NCBI GenBank assembly: GCA_963727765.1
Contig: CAVSGZ010000009.1
Coordinates: forward strand, 1-64,000
DNA length: 64,000 nucleotides
Source: FEN-299 sp963727765
Lineage (GTDB): Bacteria; Acidobacteriota; Vicinamibacteria; Vicinamibacterales; Fen-181
Direction of reading: 5' to 3'
Positions within the stretch are counted from its first letter, which is position 1. Each line of letters opens with the position of its first letter. The position numbers and the translations under genes are program-made. Of the stretch, positions 49,101 through 56,711 are shown piece by piece. Under the pieces are notes generated by a model. It worked only from the letters and a program-made list of their open reading frames with translations. It searched no databases and had not been told where the DNA came from.

Positions 49101-50731
49101 CGCTCACCGTGTCGGGCGAGGATTGCCTGCTCATTCACGCTGTCGACACGACCGCCCGGCGGCGCGCGGAACTAGCGAACCGCGAGAGCCAGCGGATGCT
49201 CGCCACGCTGATGAGCAACCTGCCGGGCATGGCCTACCAGGGTTGCGACGACCCCGAGCGGACGCTCCTGTTCGTCAGCGAAGGGTGCACCGAACTCACG
49301 GGCTACCCGGCGCTCGACCTGGTCGGCAATCGCCGGCTGTCCTACGCGAGCCTGATCCACGACGGCGACCGCGACGCCGTCTCGGCCGGCCTGCGCGAGG
49401 CGGTCGCGGAGGGGCGGCCCTACCGGCTGATCTACCGGGTCCGTCACGCGAGCGGGCAGACGCGCTGGGTGTGGGAGCAGGGGCGCGCGGCGCAGTCGTC
49501 GGAGGGCCAGCCGGTGACGCTCGAGGGGTTCGTCTCGGACATCACCGACCGCCGGCGCACCGAGGAGGACCTGGAGCGGAGCACCGAGCAGCTCCGCCAG
49601 GCGCAGAAGATGGAAGCCGTGGGGCGGCTGGCCGGGGGCATCGCCCACGATTTCAACAACCTGCTGACGGCGATTCTCGGCTACTCCGACCTGGTGCTGA
49701 ACCGCCTCGAGCCGACCGACCCGCTGGTCGGGCGGGTCCTGGAGATCCGCCGCGCGGGGGAGCGCGCGGCCAGCCTGACCCGGAAGCTGCTGGCCTTCAG
49801 CCGCAGGCAGGTGCTGACGCCGAGCGTGCTCGATCTCGACAGCGTCTTCGAGGATATCGCGCCCATCCTCGGCCGACTGATCGGCGAGGACATCGACCTC
49901 CGGCTCTTCACCGGGGCGGCCGGCCGCGTCAAAGCCGACCCGACGCAGATGGAGCAGGTCATCATGAACCTGGTGATCAACGCCAGGGACGCGATGCCGC
50001 ACGGCGGGACGCTGACGATCGAGACCGGACGTGCCGATATCGGGGCGGAGGACGCTTCGGCGCACGGCGTGCCGGCGGGACCCTACGCCGTCTTCAGCGT
50101 CAGCGACACGGGCGTCGGCATGGACGACGCCACGCGGGCGCGACTGTTCGAGCCGTTCTTCACTACCAAGGCGCCCGGCCAGGGCACCGGCCTCGGCCTG
50201 TCTACCGTCTACGGCATCGTCCAGCAGAGCGGAGGGTTCATCGTCGTGTCCAGCCGTGAGGGCGCGGGCACGAGGTTCGTGGTCCATCTTCCACGCGTCG
50301 AGGCGGAGGTCGAGGACGCCGCCCGCTTCAAGGGACTTCAGGACGAAGTGACGGGGAGTGAGACGATTCTGATCGTCGAAGACGAGGAGGCGGTGCGGCG
50401 CCTGCTGTGCGCCATCCTCGAACGGCTCGGCTATTCCGTCATCGCAGCCAACGACGGGGAGGAGGCGCTGGCCATTTGGGCGGACGAGGCGCCCCGCATC
50501 GACCTGGTGGTCACCGACATCCTGATGCCGCGGCTCGACGGGCCGTCGTTTGTCGCCAGGGCGGGCGCTATCCATCCGGTGCCCCGCGTGGTCTACCTGT
50601 CGGGCTACCCCAACGACGCCGCGATGCGCCGCCACGAGATCGACCCGGACGCGCCGTTTCTGCAGAAGCCGTTTACCTCGGCCACGCTGGCGCGCGCGGT
50701 CCGGACGGTGCTCGACCGGCCGCTCGCCTGA
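46109..50731 (+). CDS. Giant hybrid sensor histidine kinase: dCACHE-HAMP-six PAS-HisKA-HATPase-REC
   Basis: A 1,540-residue protein starting at GTG 46109. TM1 (LFLLVLLAALPAFALTFYSG) and TM2 (LTLLMVTLLTLGAAWYVSER) bracket a periplasmic double-CACHE sensor (about 30-285), then HAMP (306-358). PAS domains begin at about 371, 499, 612, 740, 902 and 1025. The phospho-His is in GRLAGGIAHDFNNLLTAILG (about 1180). ATPase boxes QVIMNLVINARDAMPHGG and FFTTKAPGQGTGLGLSTVYG follow. The receiver (1419-1535) has Asp in VVTDILMPRLDG and Lys in FLQKPFTS. The PAS at about 740 carries an insert (KRHLDRLHALGVTDLEEHFA). The ligand and output partner are unknown. Confidence 0.95.
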   Translation: MPRPFLSGLRGRLFLLVLLAALPAFALTFYSGWQNRARERSSVAGDTVALARLVASDQERVIDDTEQILSDLAVLPEGRSGDPTRYLSYFKLLMRRHRDYASFLVVDPAGNVLASVPAADRPMNFSDRSWFERALTTGTFVVGDYQEVGKITGKQVVVAALPVVDEHGRVLSLLAAGLDVANLNEQIAATANLKGGAIVALVDRRGIVVARYPKTVGVLGRGLPEAALIASMQQHVEGTVELTGEDGVARVYAFTPVGGRMETGLRMAVGVPVDVAYGEIDRLQRRHLLTLLMVTLLTLGAAWYVSERLVLRRVSSLLDATRKLAAGDPAARTRLPYDHGELSDLARAFDEMAAALEARQVERDKAEQALRESEERFRALMDNSPALAFVRTGAGEMVYANAALERCFDLSPGHWRGQPASRFWSEDLAERLARGDARVLAGGAPEESVDTVVLADGRERYWLSVTFPLADADGRLQAATLAFDLTEWRQVQARLARAERRYSQLVDQASDGIAITDADLRLVEVNAAVCRMTGYSREELIGRDVADLLVPDDRASLTEARQALRAGQSVVTERRVRGKDTTVLHIEVSARPFEDTGVQAIIRDVSARHEAEQALRESEERFRLLYQYLPLAYHSVSEHGTIVMVNDAWLALAGLSRGQAVGRRFADLLTRESAAIYETQFSRVIGRADVHDLEVTLVRGDQSLVTVTLDGRRGQDAKGEIRVHCALRDVTEARRADARLRESESRYRTLFDESPVSIWEEDFSGIKRHLDRLHALGVTDLEEHFAANPDELADCVESVRVVDVNRATLALYGAETRSQLLAGLDRILGDEGRDSFRQSMLALARGERSWESEGINYTLNGDPIRLALQWSVAPGSERTWSRVLVSAMDITDRLRAEGALRESEARFERIFRSAPGLMGITRRSDGRFLDVNDVFLRELGYPREAVIGRTVEELDLRADPADGEALAAMGRQGVIHNLEVRLRRRSGGLFAGVVSVVPLTVSGEDCLLIHAVDTTARRRAELANRESQRMLATLMSNLPGMAYQGCDDPERTLLFVSEGCTELTGYPALDLVGNRRLSYASLIHDGDRDAVSAGLREAVAEGRPYRLIYRVRHASGQTRWVWEQGRAAQSSEGQPVTLEGFVSDITDRRRTEEDLERSTEQLRQAQKMEAVGRLAGGIAHDFNNLLTAILGYSDLVLNRLEPTDPLVGRVLEIRRAGERAASLTRKLLAFSRRQVLTPSVLDLDSVFEDIAPILGRLIGEDIDLRLFTGAAGRVKADPTQMEQVIMNLVINARDAMPHGGTLTIETGRADIGAEDASAHGVPAGPYAVFSVSDTGVGMDDATRARLFEPFFTTKAPGQGTGLGLSTVYGIVQQSGGFIVVSSREGAGTRFVVHLPRVEAEVEDAARFKGLQDEVTGSETILIVEDEEAVRRLLCAILERLGYSVIAANDGEEALAIWADEAPRIDLVVTDILMPRLDGPSFVARAGAIHPVPRVVYLSGYPNDAAMRRHEIDPDAPFLQKPFTSATLARAVRTVLDRPLA

Positions 50732-50860
50732 ACGGCTCCGCCACGCGGGGCACACGGCGCGCACGCCGCAGCGCAGGCGTCGTGGCCCCGGCGGCGAGTG
50801 CGATAGACTGTGCGATGTCGGCGCGGGGGCCCCATCCGCACCCGGCCTGGAGACCGGCCC

Positions 50861-52126
50861 ATGCCACTCAACGCGTGCGAGCTCGAGATCGACTTGTTCT
50901 GCCGCGGTCTGCGCGTGCCTGACGAAGTGCCGCTCGATGGGGCGCGGGGAATCTCCCGTACTCGGGCCGGCCTCGGGTCGGGTCTCGAGATCGTGATTCC
51001 CGGCGGGTCCTGGCTGAAGGATCGGATCTGGGTGAACGTGCCGGTGGAGGAGTCCTTCGCGAGGCAGTCTCCCTACGTGCTCGAGCGGGCGCCCGACCAC
51101 GGCTATCGGGTCCACGATGATCGAAGCGGTGCCCGCTACCCGGTGGAGATCCCTCCCGAACCGGCCTGGTACTCGCGGAACACGGCGCGCGGCATCCCGA
51201 TGAACCGCATCGGCGTGCTGCAGGGGACCTATCTCGGGATCTACATCAACATGGTCTGCACGTTCTGGAACTACAGCCCGTCGCTCAACTGCCGGTTCTG
51301 CACGACCGGCAACAATGTCGGCGAGCACGAGGTCGTCGACAAGGCGGTCGAGGACGTCGTCGAAGTGGCGCGGGCGGCGAAGGAGGAGTCGGAGGTCACC
51401 TTCGTCCATCTCAACGCCGGGTTCCAGGGGACGCGCGGCGTGCAGTTCGCCGAGCCGTACATCGCGGCGCTCAAGGAGCAGGTCGGCGTGCTGGTGGGGG
51501 CGCAGCTCGCGCCGCAGAAGGACTTCAGCCATTACGACCGACTGATGGCGCTCGGTGTCGATCACATCTCCTTCTGTCTGGAGTTCATGGACCCGGAGTG
51601 GTTCGCGAAGGTCTGCCCCGGCAAGCAGCGCGTGCTCGGCCAGCAGATCTTCTTCGACTCGATCGAGTACTGCGCCCGACGGATGCCCAAGGGAGCGGTG
51701 TCGGGCGAGATCATCGCCGGCGTCGAGCCGGTGGAGGCGACGCTCAGGGGGATCGACTGGATTGCGGACCACGGTGCGTTCCCGACCGTCTGCATCTTCC
51801 GACCGACGATTGGCGCCGACATGGAGTCGTGGCCCTCGCCGACCTACGAGGACATGCGGCCGGTCATGGCCCACGTGTACGAAGCCTGCCGGCGGAACTG
51901 GATTCCGATTGGCGCAGCCCCGAACATCGAGGTCAGCATCGTCGTCAACCCGGACGACGCCGCCTTGCTCGCGCCCAGAAGGCCGGGGTTCTATCTCTAC
52001 GAGGCCTATCGGCGCACGCTGAGGGCGCTGGGCCGCCCGCTGTTCGCGCGGAAGATGCAGCCTCAACCGCGACGAATTCCCGGCGCAGCTTGCGAGATCC
52101 CGCCAACCACGGATGGCCGAGCCTAG
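50861..52126 (+). CDS. Radical SAM protein with stretched cysteine motif
   Basis: A 421-residue protein. The N-terminal ~130 residues are an unrecognised domain. The cluster region reads INMVCTFWNYSPSLNCRFCTTGN, here split as Cys then ten residues then CRFC (CX10CX2C, about residues 134-148), instead of CX3CX2C. Barrel-like motifs follow: VTFVHLNAGFQGTRGVQF, LGVDHISFCLEFMDPEWF and VSGEIIAGVEPVEATLRGID. The C-terminus is Arg/Pro-rich, and a shifted end is possible. The ATG at 50861 follows GGAGACCGGCCC. If the SPSLNCRFC pair with an earlier Cys holds a [4Fe-4S] cluster, this is a non-canonical radical SAM enzyme. Function unknown. Confidence 0.7.
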   Translation: MPLNACELEIDLFCRGLRVPDEVPLDGARGISRTRAGLGSGLEIVIPGGSWLKDRIWVNVPVEESFARQSPYVLERAPDHGYRVHDDRSGARYPVEIPPEPAWYSRNTARGIPMNRIGVLQGTYLGIYINMVCTFWNYSPSLNCRFCTTGNNVGEHEVVDKAVEDVVEVARAAKEESEVTFVHLNAGFQGTRGVQFAEPYIAALKEQVGVLVGAQLAPQKDFSHYDRLMALGVDHISFCLEFMDPEWFAKVCPGKQRVLGQQIFFDSIEYCARRMPKGAVSGEIIAGVEPVEATLRGIDWIADHGAFPTVCIFRPTIGADMESWPSPTYEDMRPVMAHVYEACRRNWIPIGAAPNIEVSIVVNPDDAALLAPRRPGFYLYEAYRRTLRALGRPLFARKMQPQPRRIPGAACEIPPTTDGRA

Positions 52127-52326
52127 GGCAGTTGGCAGGTTCTCGGCCGATTTGCGTGGATTTCTGCCTCGACAAGGGGTGGCACCGAGCTTGCGTAAAG
52201 AGATAACGCTGGTCGGTGTCGTCGGTCGAACCCGGATGTATGCGGATGGGGGCCCGCATGCGTTCGAGACGTCTGGCGGCACCGACTTTTCGCTTTCACG
52301 CACTCCCCAGCCTCTTCATCCGCCCT

Positions 52327-52572
52327 ATGATCGACCGAGAGAAAGTGCTGGCGGTGCTCCGCAGGCGGTTTCCAGGCGCCACGCCGGAGCAGCTGGCGGC
52401 TGCCGCCAATGCGATCGTCGGCCTCGACGACGAGTGGGAAGACGTGACCGGCCACGAACCGGAATTCGGCTATCACTTCTCGGCGCAGTGCGGGGAGATC
52501 TGCTACCTCGCCGAGCAGTCGCTGCTTGGCGGCCAGTTCCGCGTGTTCCGAAAGCGCGGTTCGGTGGACTGA
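52327..52572 (+). CDS. Hypothetical protein, 81 aa
   Basis: Starts MIDREKVLAVLRRRFPGATP, followed by EQLAAAANAIVGLDDEWEDV and a beta-rich C-terminus (FSAQCGEICYLAEQSLLGGQ, then FRVFRKRG). Acidic, soluble, two Cys close together. I do not recognise it. The ATG at 52327 is more likely than an earlier in-frame start, because the upstream residues are Arg/Pro-rich and look untranslated. Confidence 0.55.
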   Translation: MIDREKVLAVLRRRFPGATPEQLAAAANAIVGLDDEWEDVTGHEPEFGYHFSAQCGEICYLAEQSLLGGQFRVFRKRGSVD

Positions 52573-53071
52573 CCGCGTGCCGGCTTTTCGGCGGTGTGGG
52601 TGGGAGATTGCCGCCGAACCGGAAGGTCTGCCGAAAGTTCTTGACGTTTTCCGCCACTTCTGGAAAATAACAGGTGGCATCCGGTTTGCGAGTGGATTGG
52701 GTGAGGCAGGCGTGTGCGTCTGCCAGAGCTTGCTCGCTGAAGGCGAGGATCTGTGCCCGGGAAGGTCGCGCGTTTGTATCCACGATAGACCTGCCGCGGC
52801 CGGTCAGCCCATGAAACGGCCGGTCGTGTCGGACTGCATTACTTCATCCTTCCAGACCCTTTTTCCACAGGGCGGCCTGACCGGGCCACAGATTCAAGAG
52901 GCAAGCAGGGCGGGGGGCGGCTGAAGAGGCCGCCGTCCCGGTACCGCCCGCCACCTGGGCTCCAGGGGTCAGGGGTTCTTCGCGTCTTGCCTGTCGTAGT
53001 CGACCATTGCGTTGGGCCCGTTCGGCCGTTACAATGCGGGCCTCTCAACGATTGCTGGTCTTCTTGCGCCC
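52573..53071. other. Gene-free stretch upstream of the multihaem cluster
   Basis: About 500 bases with no gene I can support. It holds patches of lower GC content (for example around 52650-52690 and 52840-52865). A minus-strand open frame starting near 52783 has a plausible first ~55 residues, then turns into Pro/Arg-rich shadow, so it is not called. The promoter of the cytochrome operon should lie here. Confidence 0.5.
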
Positions 53072-54344
53072 ATGGACTCTATGCGCCTGCGCCTCGCTTC
53101 TGCTGTGATGCTCGCGGCATGCCTGCTGGCGACGGCCGCCCTGGCCCAGGAGGGGGCCACGCCAGCCGCCCCGAAGCCGCCGAGCAACGACGACTGCCTG
53201 ACCTGCCACGGCGACCCGTCGGCCACGGGGGCCAACGGCCGCTCGATCGCGGTGTCGGCCGCCGCGTTCGGGGCCTCGATACACGGCCAGGCCGGGATCG
53301 CGTGCGTGGGCTGCCACGCCGACCTCGCCAGGACGTCCGACTTCCCGCATGCCGAGAAGCTCGCGCCGGTCGTGTGCGCCACGTGCCACCCCGAGGCCGG
53401 TGAGAAGTACGAGCTCAGCGTCCACGCGCAGGCTCGACGGGCGTCGGCCCAGAGCGTGGCCGCGGCCTGCAAGGACTGCCACGGCACGCACGACATCCGC
53501 CCGGCGTCGGATCCGGATTCGCCAGTCAATCACTTCAACCTCCCGGCGACCTGCGGACACTGTCACGGCAATGCCGACATCATTCGGCGCGGCCGCATCG
53601 CGATCGGCAACGTGTTGGTGCAGTTCCAGGACAGCATCCACGGGCAGGCGCTGTTCAAGAGCGGGCTGATGGTTGCGCCCGACTGCAAGGACTGCCACCA
53701 CGCGCACGACATCAGGCGCAAGACGGATCCGGAAAGTCCTGTGTTCAGGGCCACCATCCCGGCCACCTGCGGGAAGTGCCATGAGGGGGTGGAGCGGCGT
53801 TACCTGACTGGCGTGCACGGGGACGCGCTGTCGAAGGGGCGGCCCGACGCGCCGGTCTGCGTGACCTGCCACACGGCGCACCGAATCCAGCGGACCGAGG
53901 GCGCCATGTGGAAGTCGCAGGTGCTGATCGAGTGCGGATCGTGCCATCCGGAGTCGATTCGCACGTACCGTGACACGTTCCACGGGCAGGAGACACAGCT
54001 CGGGTTCGTGCGCGTGGCGACGTGCGCGGACTGCCACGGCGCGCACGACATCTTTCCCAGGCGCGATGTCCGGTCCACCGTGTCGCCCGCGCGGCTGGTG
54101 TCGACCTGCCGGAAGTGCCACGCCGGCGCCAACGAGAGCTTCGTCAAGTACCGATCCCCACGCCGACCGCCAGAGCTACGCGCGCAACCCGCTGCTGTTC
54201 TGCGCGTCGAAGTTCATGGAGGTGCTGCTCATCGGCGTGTTCGCGTTCTTCGGGATTCACACGGCGCTCTGGACGTCGCGCGCCGTGAAGCCCGGCGAGG
54301 CGCGGTCTTCGGGGCCAGACGGCGGCCCGCGTTCCGAGGAGTAG
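53072..54344 (+). CDS. Undecahaem (11 CxxCH) periplasmic cytochrome c, frameshifted near 54153
   Basis: A signal peptide (LRLASAVMLAACLLATAALA) is followed by eleven haem motifs in order: CLTCH, CVGCH, CATCH, CKDCH, CGHCH, CKDCH, CGKCH, CVTCH, CGSCH, CADCH and CRKCH, spaced about 30-60 residues apart, several followed by HDI (second haem ligands). After the last motif, FVKY is followed by a frame change. DPHADRQSYARNPLLFCASK, then a TM (FMEVLLIGVFAFFGIHTALW), continues to 54344. Removing one C (TACCGAT to TACGAT) restores it. The C-terminal TM anchors it to the inner membrane, facing the periplasm. It probably takes electrons from the next two products. The start may be 53072 or 53081. Confidence 0.9.
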
Positions 54345-54348
54345 CAGG

Positions 54349-55197
54349 ATGGCTCAGACTCACGCCGCCACCAGTGAACAGGTGCAGTACCAGCGATTCG
54401 ACAGGTACCATCGCCTCCTTCACGGCGTCTTGATGTTCAGCTTCCTGGGGCTGGCCTTCACCGGCATGCCCCTCCTGTTCAACGACGCCCCCTGGGCGGA
54501 TCGCCTGGCGGCGGTCTTCGGGGGCGGGCACGCGGCCGGCACCCTGCACCGGGTCTTCGCGTCGCTGCTCATCGCCTGCATCGTCCTGCATGTCTGGCGC
54601 CTGATGCACCGACTCTTCGTGAAGAAGGAACTGGAGGTGCTGTGGGGCCCGGCGTCGATGACGCCGCAGCCGCGCGACCTGGCCGAGCTCATCGCGCACC
54701 TGCGGTGGTTCCTGCGCCTGGGCCCGCAGCCCCGGTTCGACCATTTCACCTACTGGGAGAAGTTCGACTACTGGGCGGTGTTCTGGGGGATGGGGATCAT
54801 CGGCGGATCCGGCCTCGTGCTGTGGTTTCCGGTGTTCTTTTCGCGGCTGCTGCCCGGGTCGTGGTTCAACATCGCTCTGCTGGTGCACGGCGAGGAGGGG
54901 CTGCTGGCCGTCGGCTTCATGTTCACGATCCACTTCTTCAACAGCCACCTTCGGCCCGACAAGTTCCCGATGGACCCGGTCATCTTCACGGGGCGCATCA
55001 GCGGGCACGAGATGCGTGAGGAGCGGCCTGCGGAGTTCGAACGGCTGACCGCGGCGCGACAGCTCGAGGAATCGGAAGTCGGTCCGGCGCCATCCTGGGT
55101 GGGCAGGCTGGCGAAGGCGGTGGCGGTGGTCGCCGTCACGCTGGGGTTGGTGATGGTCGGCCTGATCCTCTACGCCGTGCTGTTCGCGCGGCTGTAG
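54349..55197 (+). CDS. Cytochrome b-type membrane subunit (formate-dehydrogenase-gamma-like)
   Basis: A 282-residue protein. It begins with a His pair in FDRYHRLLHGVLMFSFLGLA. Four to five TM segments follow: LIACIVLHVWRLMHRLFV, FWGMGIIGGSGLVLWFPVFF and LLAVGFMFTIHFFNSHLRPD, then a C-terminal TM (VAVVAVTLGLVMVGLILYAV). His residues at H-x-n spacing in TMs 1, 2 and 4 suit two b haems. It probably oxidises quinol and hands electrons to the multihaem cytochrome. It begins four bases after the cytochrome stop. Confidence 0.85.
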   Translation: MAQTHAATSEQVQYQRFDRYHRLLHGVLMFSFLGLAFTGMPLLFNDAPWADRLAAVFGGGHAAGTLHRVFASLLIACIVLHVWRLMHRLFVKKELEVLWGPASMTPQPRDLAELIAHLRWFLRLGPQPRFDHFTYWEKFDYWAVFWGMGIIGGSGLVLWFPVFFSRLLPGSWFNIALLVHGEEGLLAVGFMFTIHFFNSHLRPDKFPMDPVIFTGRISGHEMREERPAEFERLTAARQLEESEVGPAPSWVGRLAKAVAVVAVTLGLVMVGLILYAVLFARL

Positions 55198-55239
55198 GGC
55201 GGCGGGACGGCTTCGACGGAAGCTACGGGGGACGAGACG

Positions 55240-56607
55240 ATGGCGGGAGAATCGAAGTTCCGGTACACACGCAATCCGCTGACGATGTTCGGCGGCTGGT
55301 TGACGACGGTCAGCGCCGTCGTATTCCTCGTCGTCTTCTTCGCCGATGTGTTCGGGCTGCGGATGAATCCCTACATGGGGATCGTCGCGTTCCTGGTGCT
55401 GCCCACCCTCTTCGTGCTCGGGCTGGTCCTGATCCCCATCGGGGTCTACCTCGCCCGCAGGCACGAGCAGCTTGGGAAGGCGGCGACCGTCCTGACCTGG
55501 CCCGTCCTCGATTTGAACCGGACGCGCACGCGCAACGTGGCGGCCCTGCTGATCTTCCTGACCTTCCTCAACATCGTCGTCATTTCGCTGGCGGCGTTCC
55601 GGGGCGTCGACTACATGGACTCGCCGCAGTTCTGCGGCCAGGTGTGCCACACGGTGATGCAGCCCGAGTTCACCGGCTACCTGAACGGCCCGCACGCGCG
55701 CGTGCCGTGCGTCGCATGCCACATCGGCCCGGGGGCTCCGTGGTTCGTGAAGTCGAAGTTGTCGGGGACGCGGCAGCTGTTTGCCGTGGCCCTGCACACC
55801 TACCCGGAGCCGATCCCGTCGCCGGTCCAGAGCCTCCGGCCCGCCCGCGACACGTGCGAGCAGTGCCACTGGCCGGAGCGGTTCACCGGTGACGTCGTCA
55901 AGCAGTTACCCGCATTTGGCGACGACGAGGCCAACACGCCGTCGCCCACGACGCTGCGCCTGCACATCGGCAGCGGCAACGGCATGGGCGCCAACGGCAT
56001 CCACTGGCATATGGCACCGTCGACCAGGGTGACCTATATCACGACCGATCCGAAGCGGCAGACCATTGTGTGGGTCGAGGTGGCCGACAAGAGCGGCGTG
56101 CGCACGTTCCGCGCCGAGGGGGTCACCGACGAGCAGCTCAGCAAGGGCGAGAAGCGTCAGATGGACTGCATGGACTGCCACAACCGGCCGAGCCACAAGT
56201 TCGACGCCACGCCCGAACACGCGGTCGACAATGCGCTCGCCACCGGGTTCATCTCCCAGACGCTGCCGTTCGTCCGCCGCGAAGCGGTGGCCGCCCTCAA
56301 GGCGTCCTACCCGACGCGGGAGGCGGCCGCGGCCGGGATCGAGAAGCGCCTGTCCGCGTTCTTCGCCCAGCAGCTCGGCGCGCAGGCGGGCAGCCGCAAG
56401 GCGGACGTCGCCCGGGCCATCGCGACAACGCAGGCGCTCTACGAGCGGAACGTGTTCCCGGCGATGAAGGTCGCCTGGGGCACCTACTCGAGCAACATCG
56501 GGCACACCGACTCGCCGGGCTGCTTCCGCTGCCACGACGACGCCAAGAAGACCAGCGACGGTCGCGTGATCAAGCAGGACTGCGACCTCTGCCACAAGAT
56601 CGAATAG
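55240..56607 (+). CDS. NapC/NirT-like hexahaem cytochrome c
   Basis: A 455-residue protein. The first ~130 residues are membrane-embedded (two TMs near 20-60, another at about 85-105). Six haem motifs follow: CGQVCH (CX3CH, about residue 132), CVACH, CEQCH, CMDCH, CFRCH and CDLCH. CGQVCHTVMQPEFTGY and CVACHIGPGAPWFVKSK are typical of the NapC-like group used with a cytochrome b partner. It transfers electrons between the quinone pool and the periplasmic cytochrome. Anaerobic or metal respiration is the plausible use. It lies in the same operon as the previous two genes. Confidence 0.9.
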   Translation: MAGESKFRYTRNPLTMFGGWLTTVSAVVFLVVFFADVFGLRMNPYMGIVAFLVLPTLFVLGLVLIPIGVYLARRHEQLGKAATVLTWPVLDLNRTRTRNVAALLIFLTFLNIVVISLAAFRGVDYMDSPQFCGQVCHTVMQPEFTGYLNGPHARVPCVACHIGPGAPWFVKSKLSGTRQLFAVALHTYPEPIPSPVQSLRPARDTCEQCHWPERFTGDVVKQLPAFGDDEANTPSPTTLRLHIGSGNGMGANGIHWHMAPSTRVTYITTDPKRQTIVWVEVADKSGVRTFRAEGVTDEQLSKGEKRQMDCMDCHNRPSHKFDATPEHAVDNALATGFISQTLPFVRREAVAALKASYPTREAAAAGIEKRLSAFFAQQLGAQAGSRKADVARAIATTQALYERNVFPAMKVAWGTYSSNIGHTDSPGCFRCHDDAKKTSDGRVIKQDCDLCHKIE

Positions 56608-56711
56608 AGGCGGACTAACTCTCTCTGCCGGCTGGATTTCCTCACCTGCCGGTCCGAACTGATATAAAATTGAGAAGCGGTCGCAAGATTGGTTGCGATG
56701 CGTCCGTGCGG

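Noticed and set aside
44480..49138. Long minus-strand open frame of over 1,500 codons opposite the exporter and sensor kinase
   Set aside because: Same reason: GC-rich shadow without motifs. The plus-strand genes carry strong domains.
49172..52303. Long minus-strand open frame opposite the kinase and radical SAM genes
   Set aside because: Shadow of real genes, with low-complexity Arg/His/Asp composition.
52325..52783. Minus-strand frame starting MDTNARPSRAQILAFSEQ
   Set aside because: The first part looks protein-like but it becomes Pro/Arg-rich and overlaps the plus-strand small gene. No ribosome-binding site or homology that I recognise.
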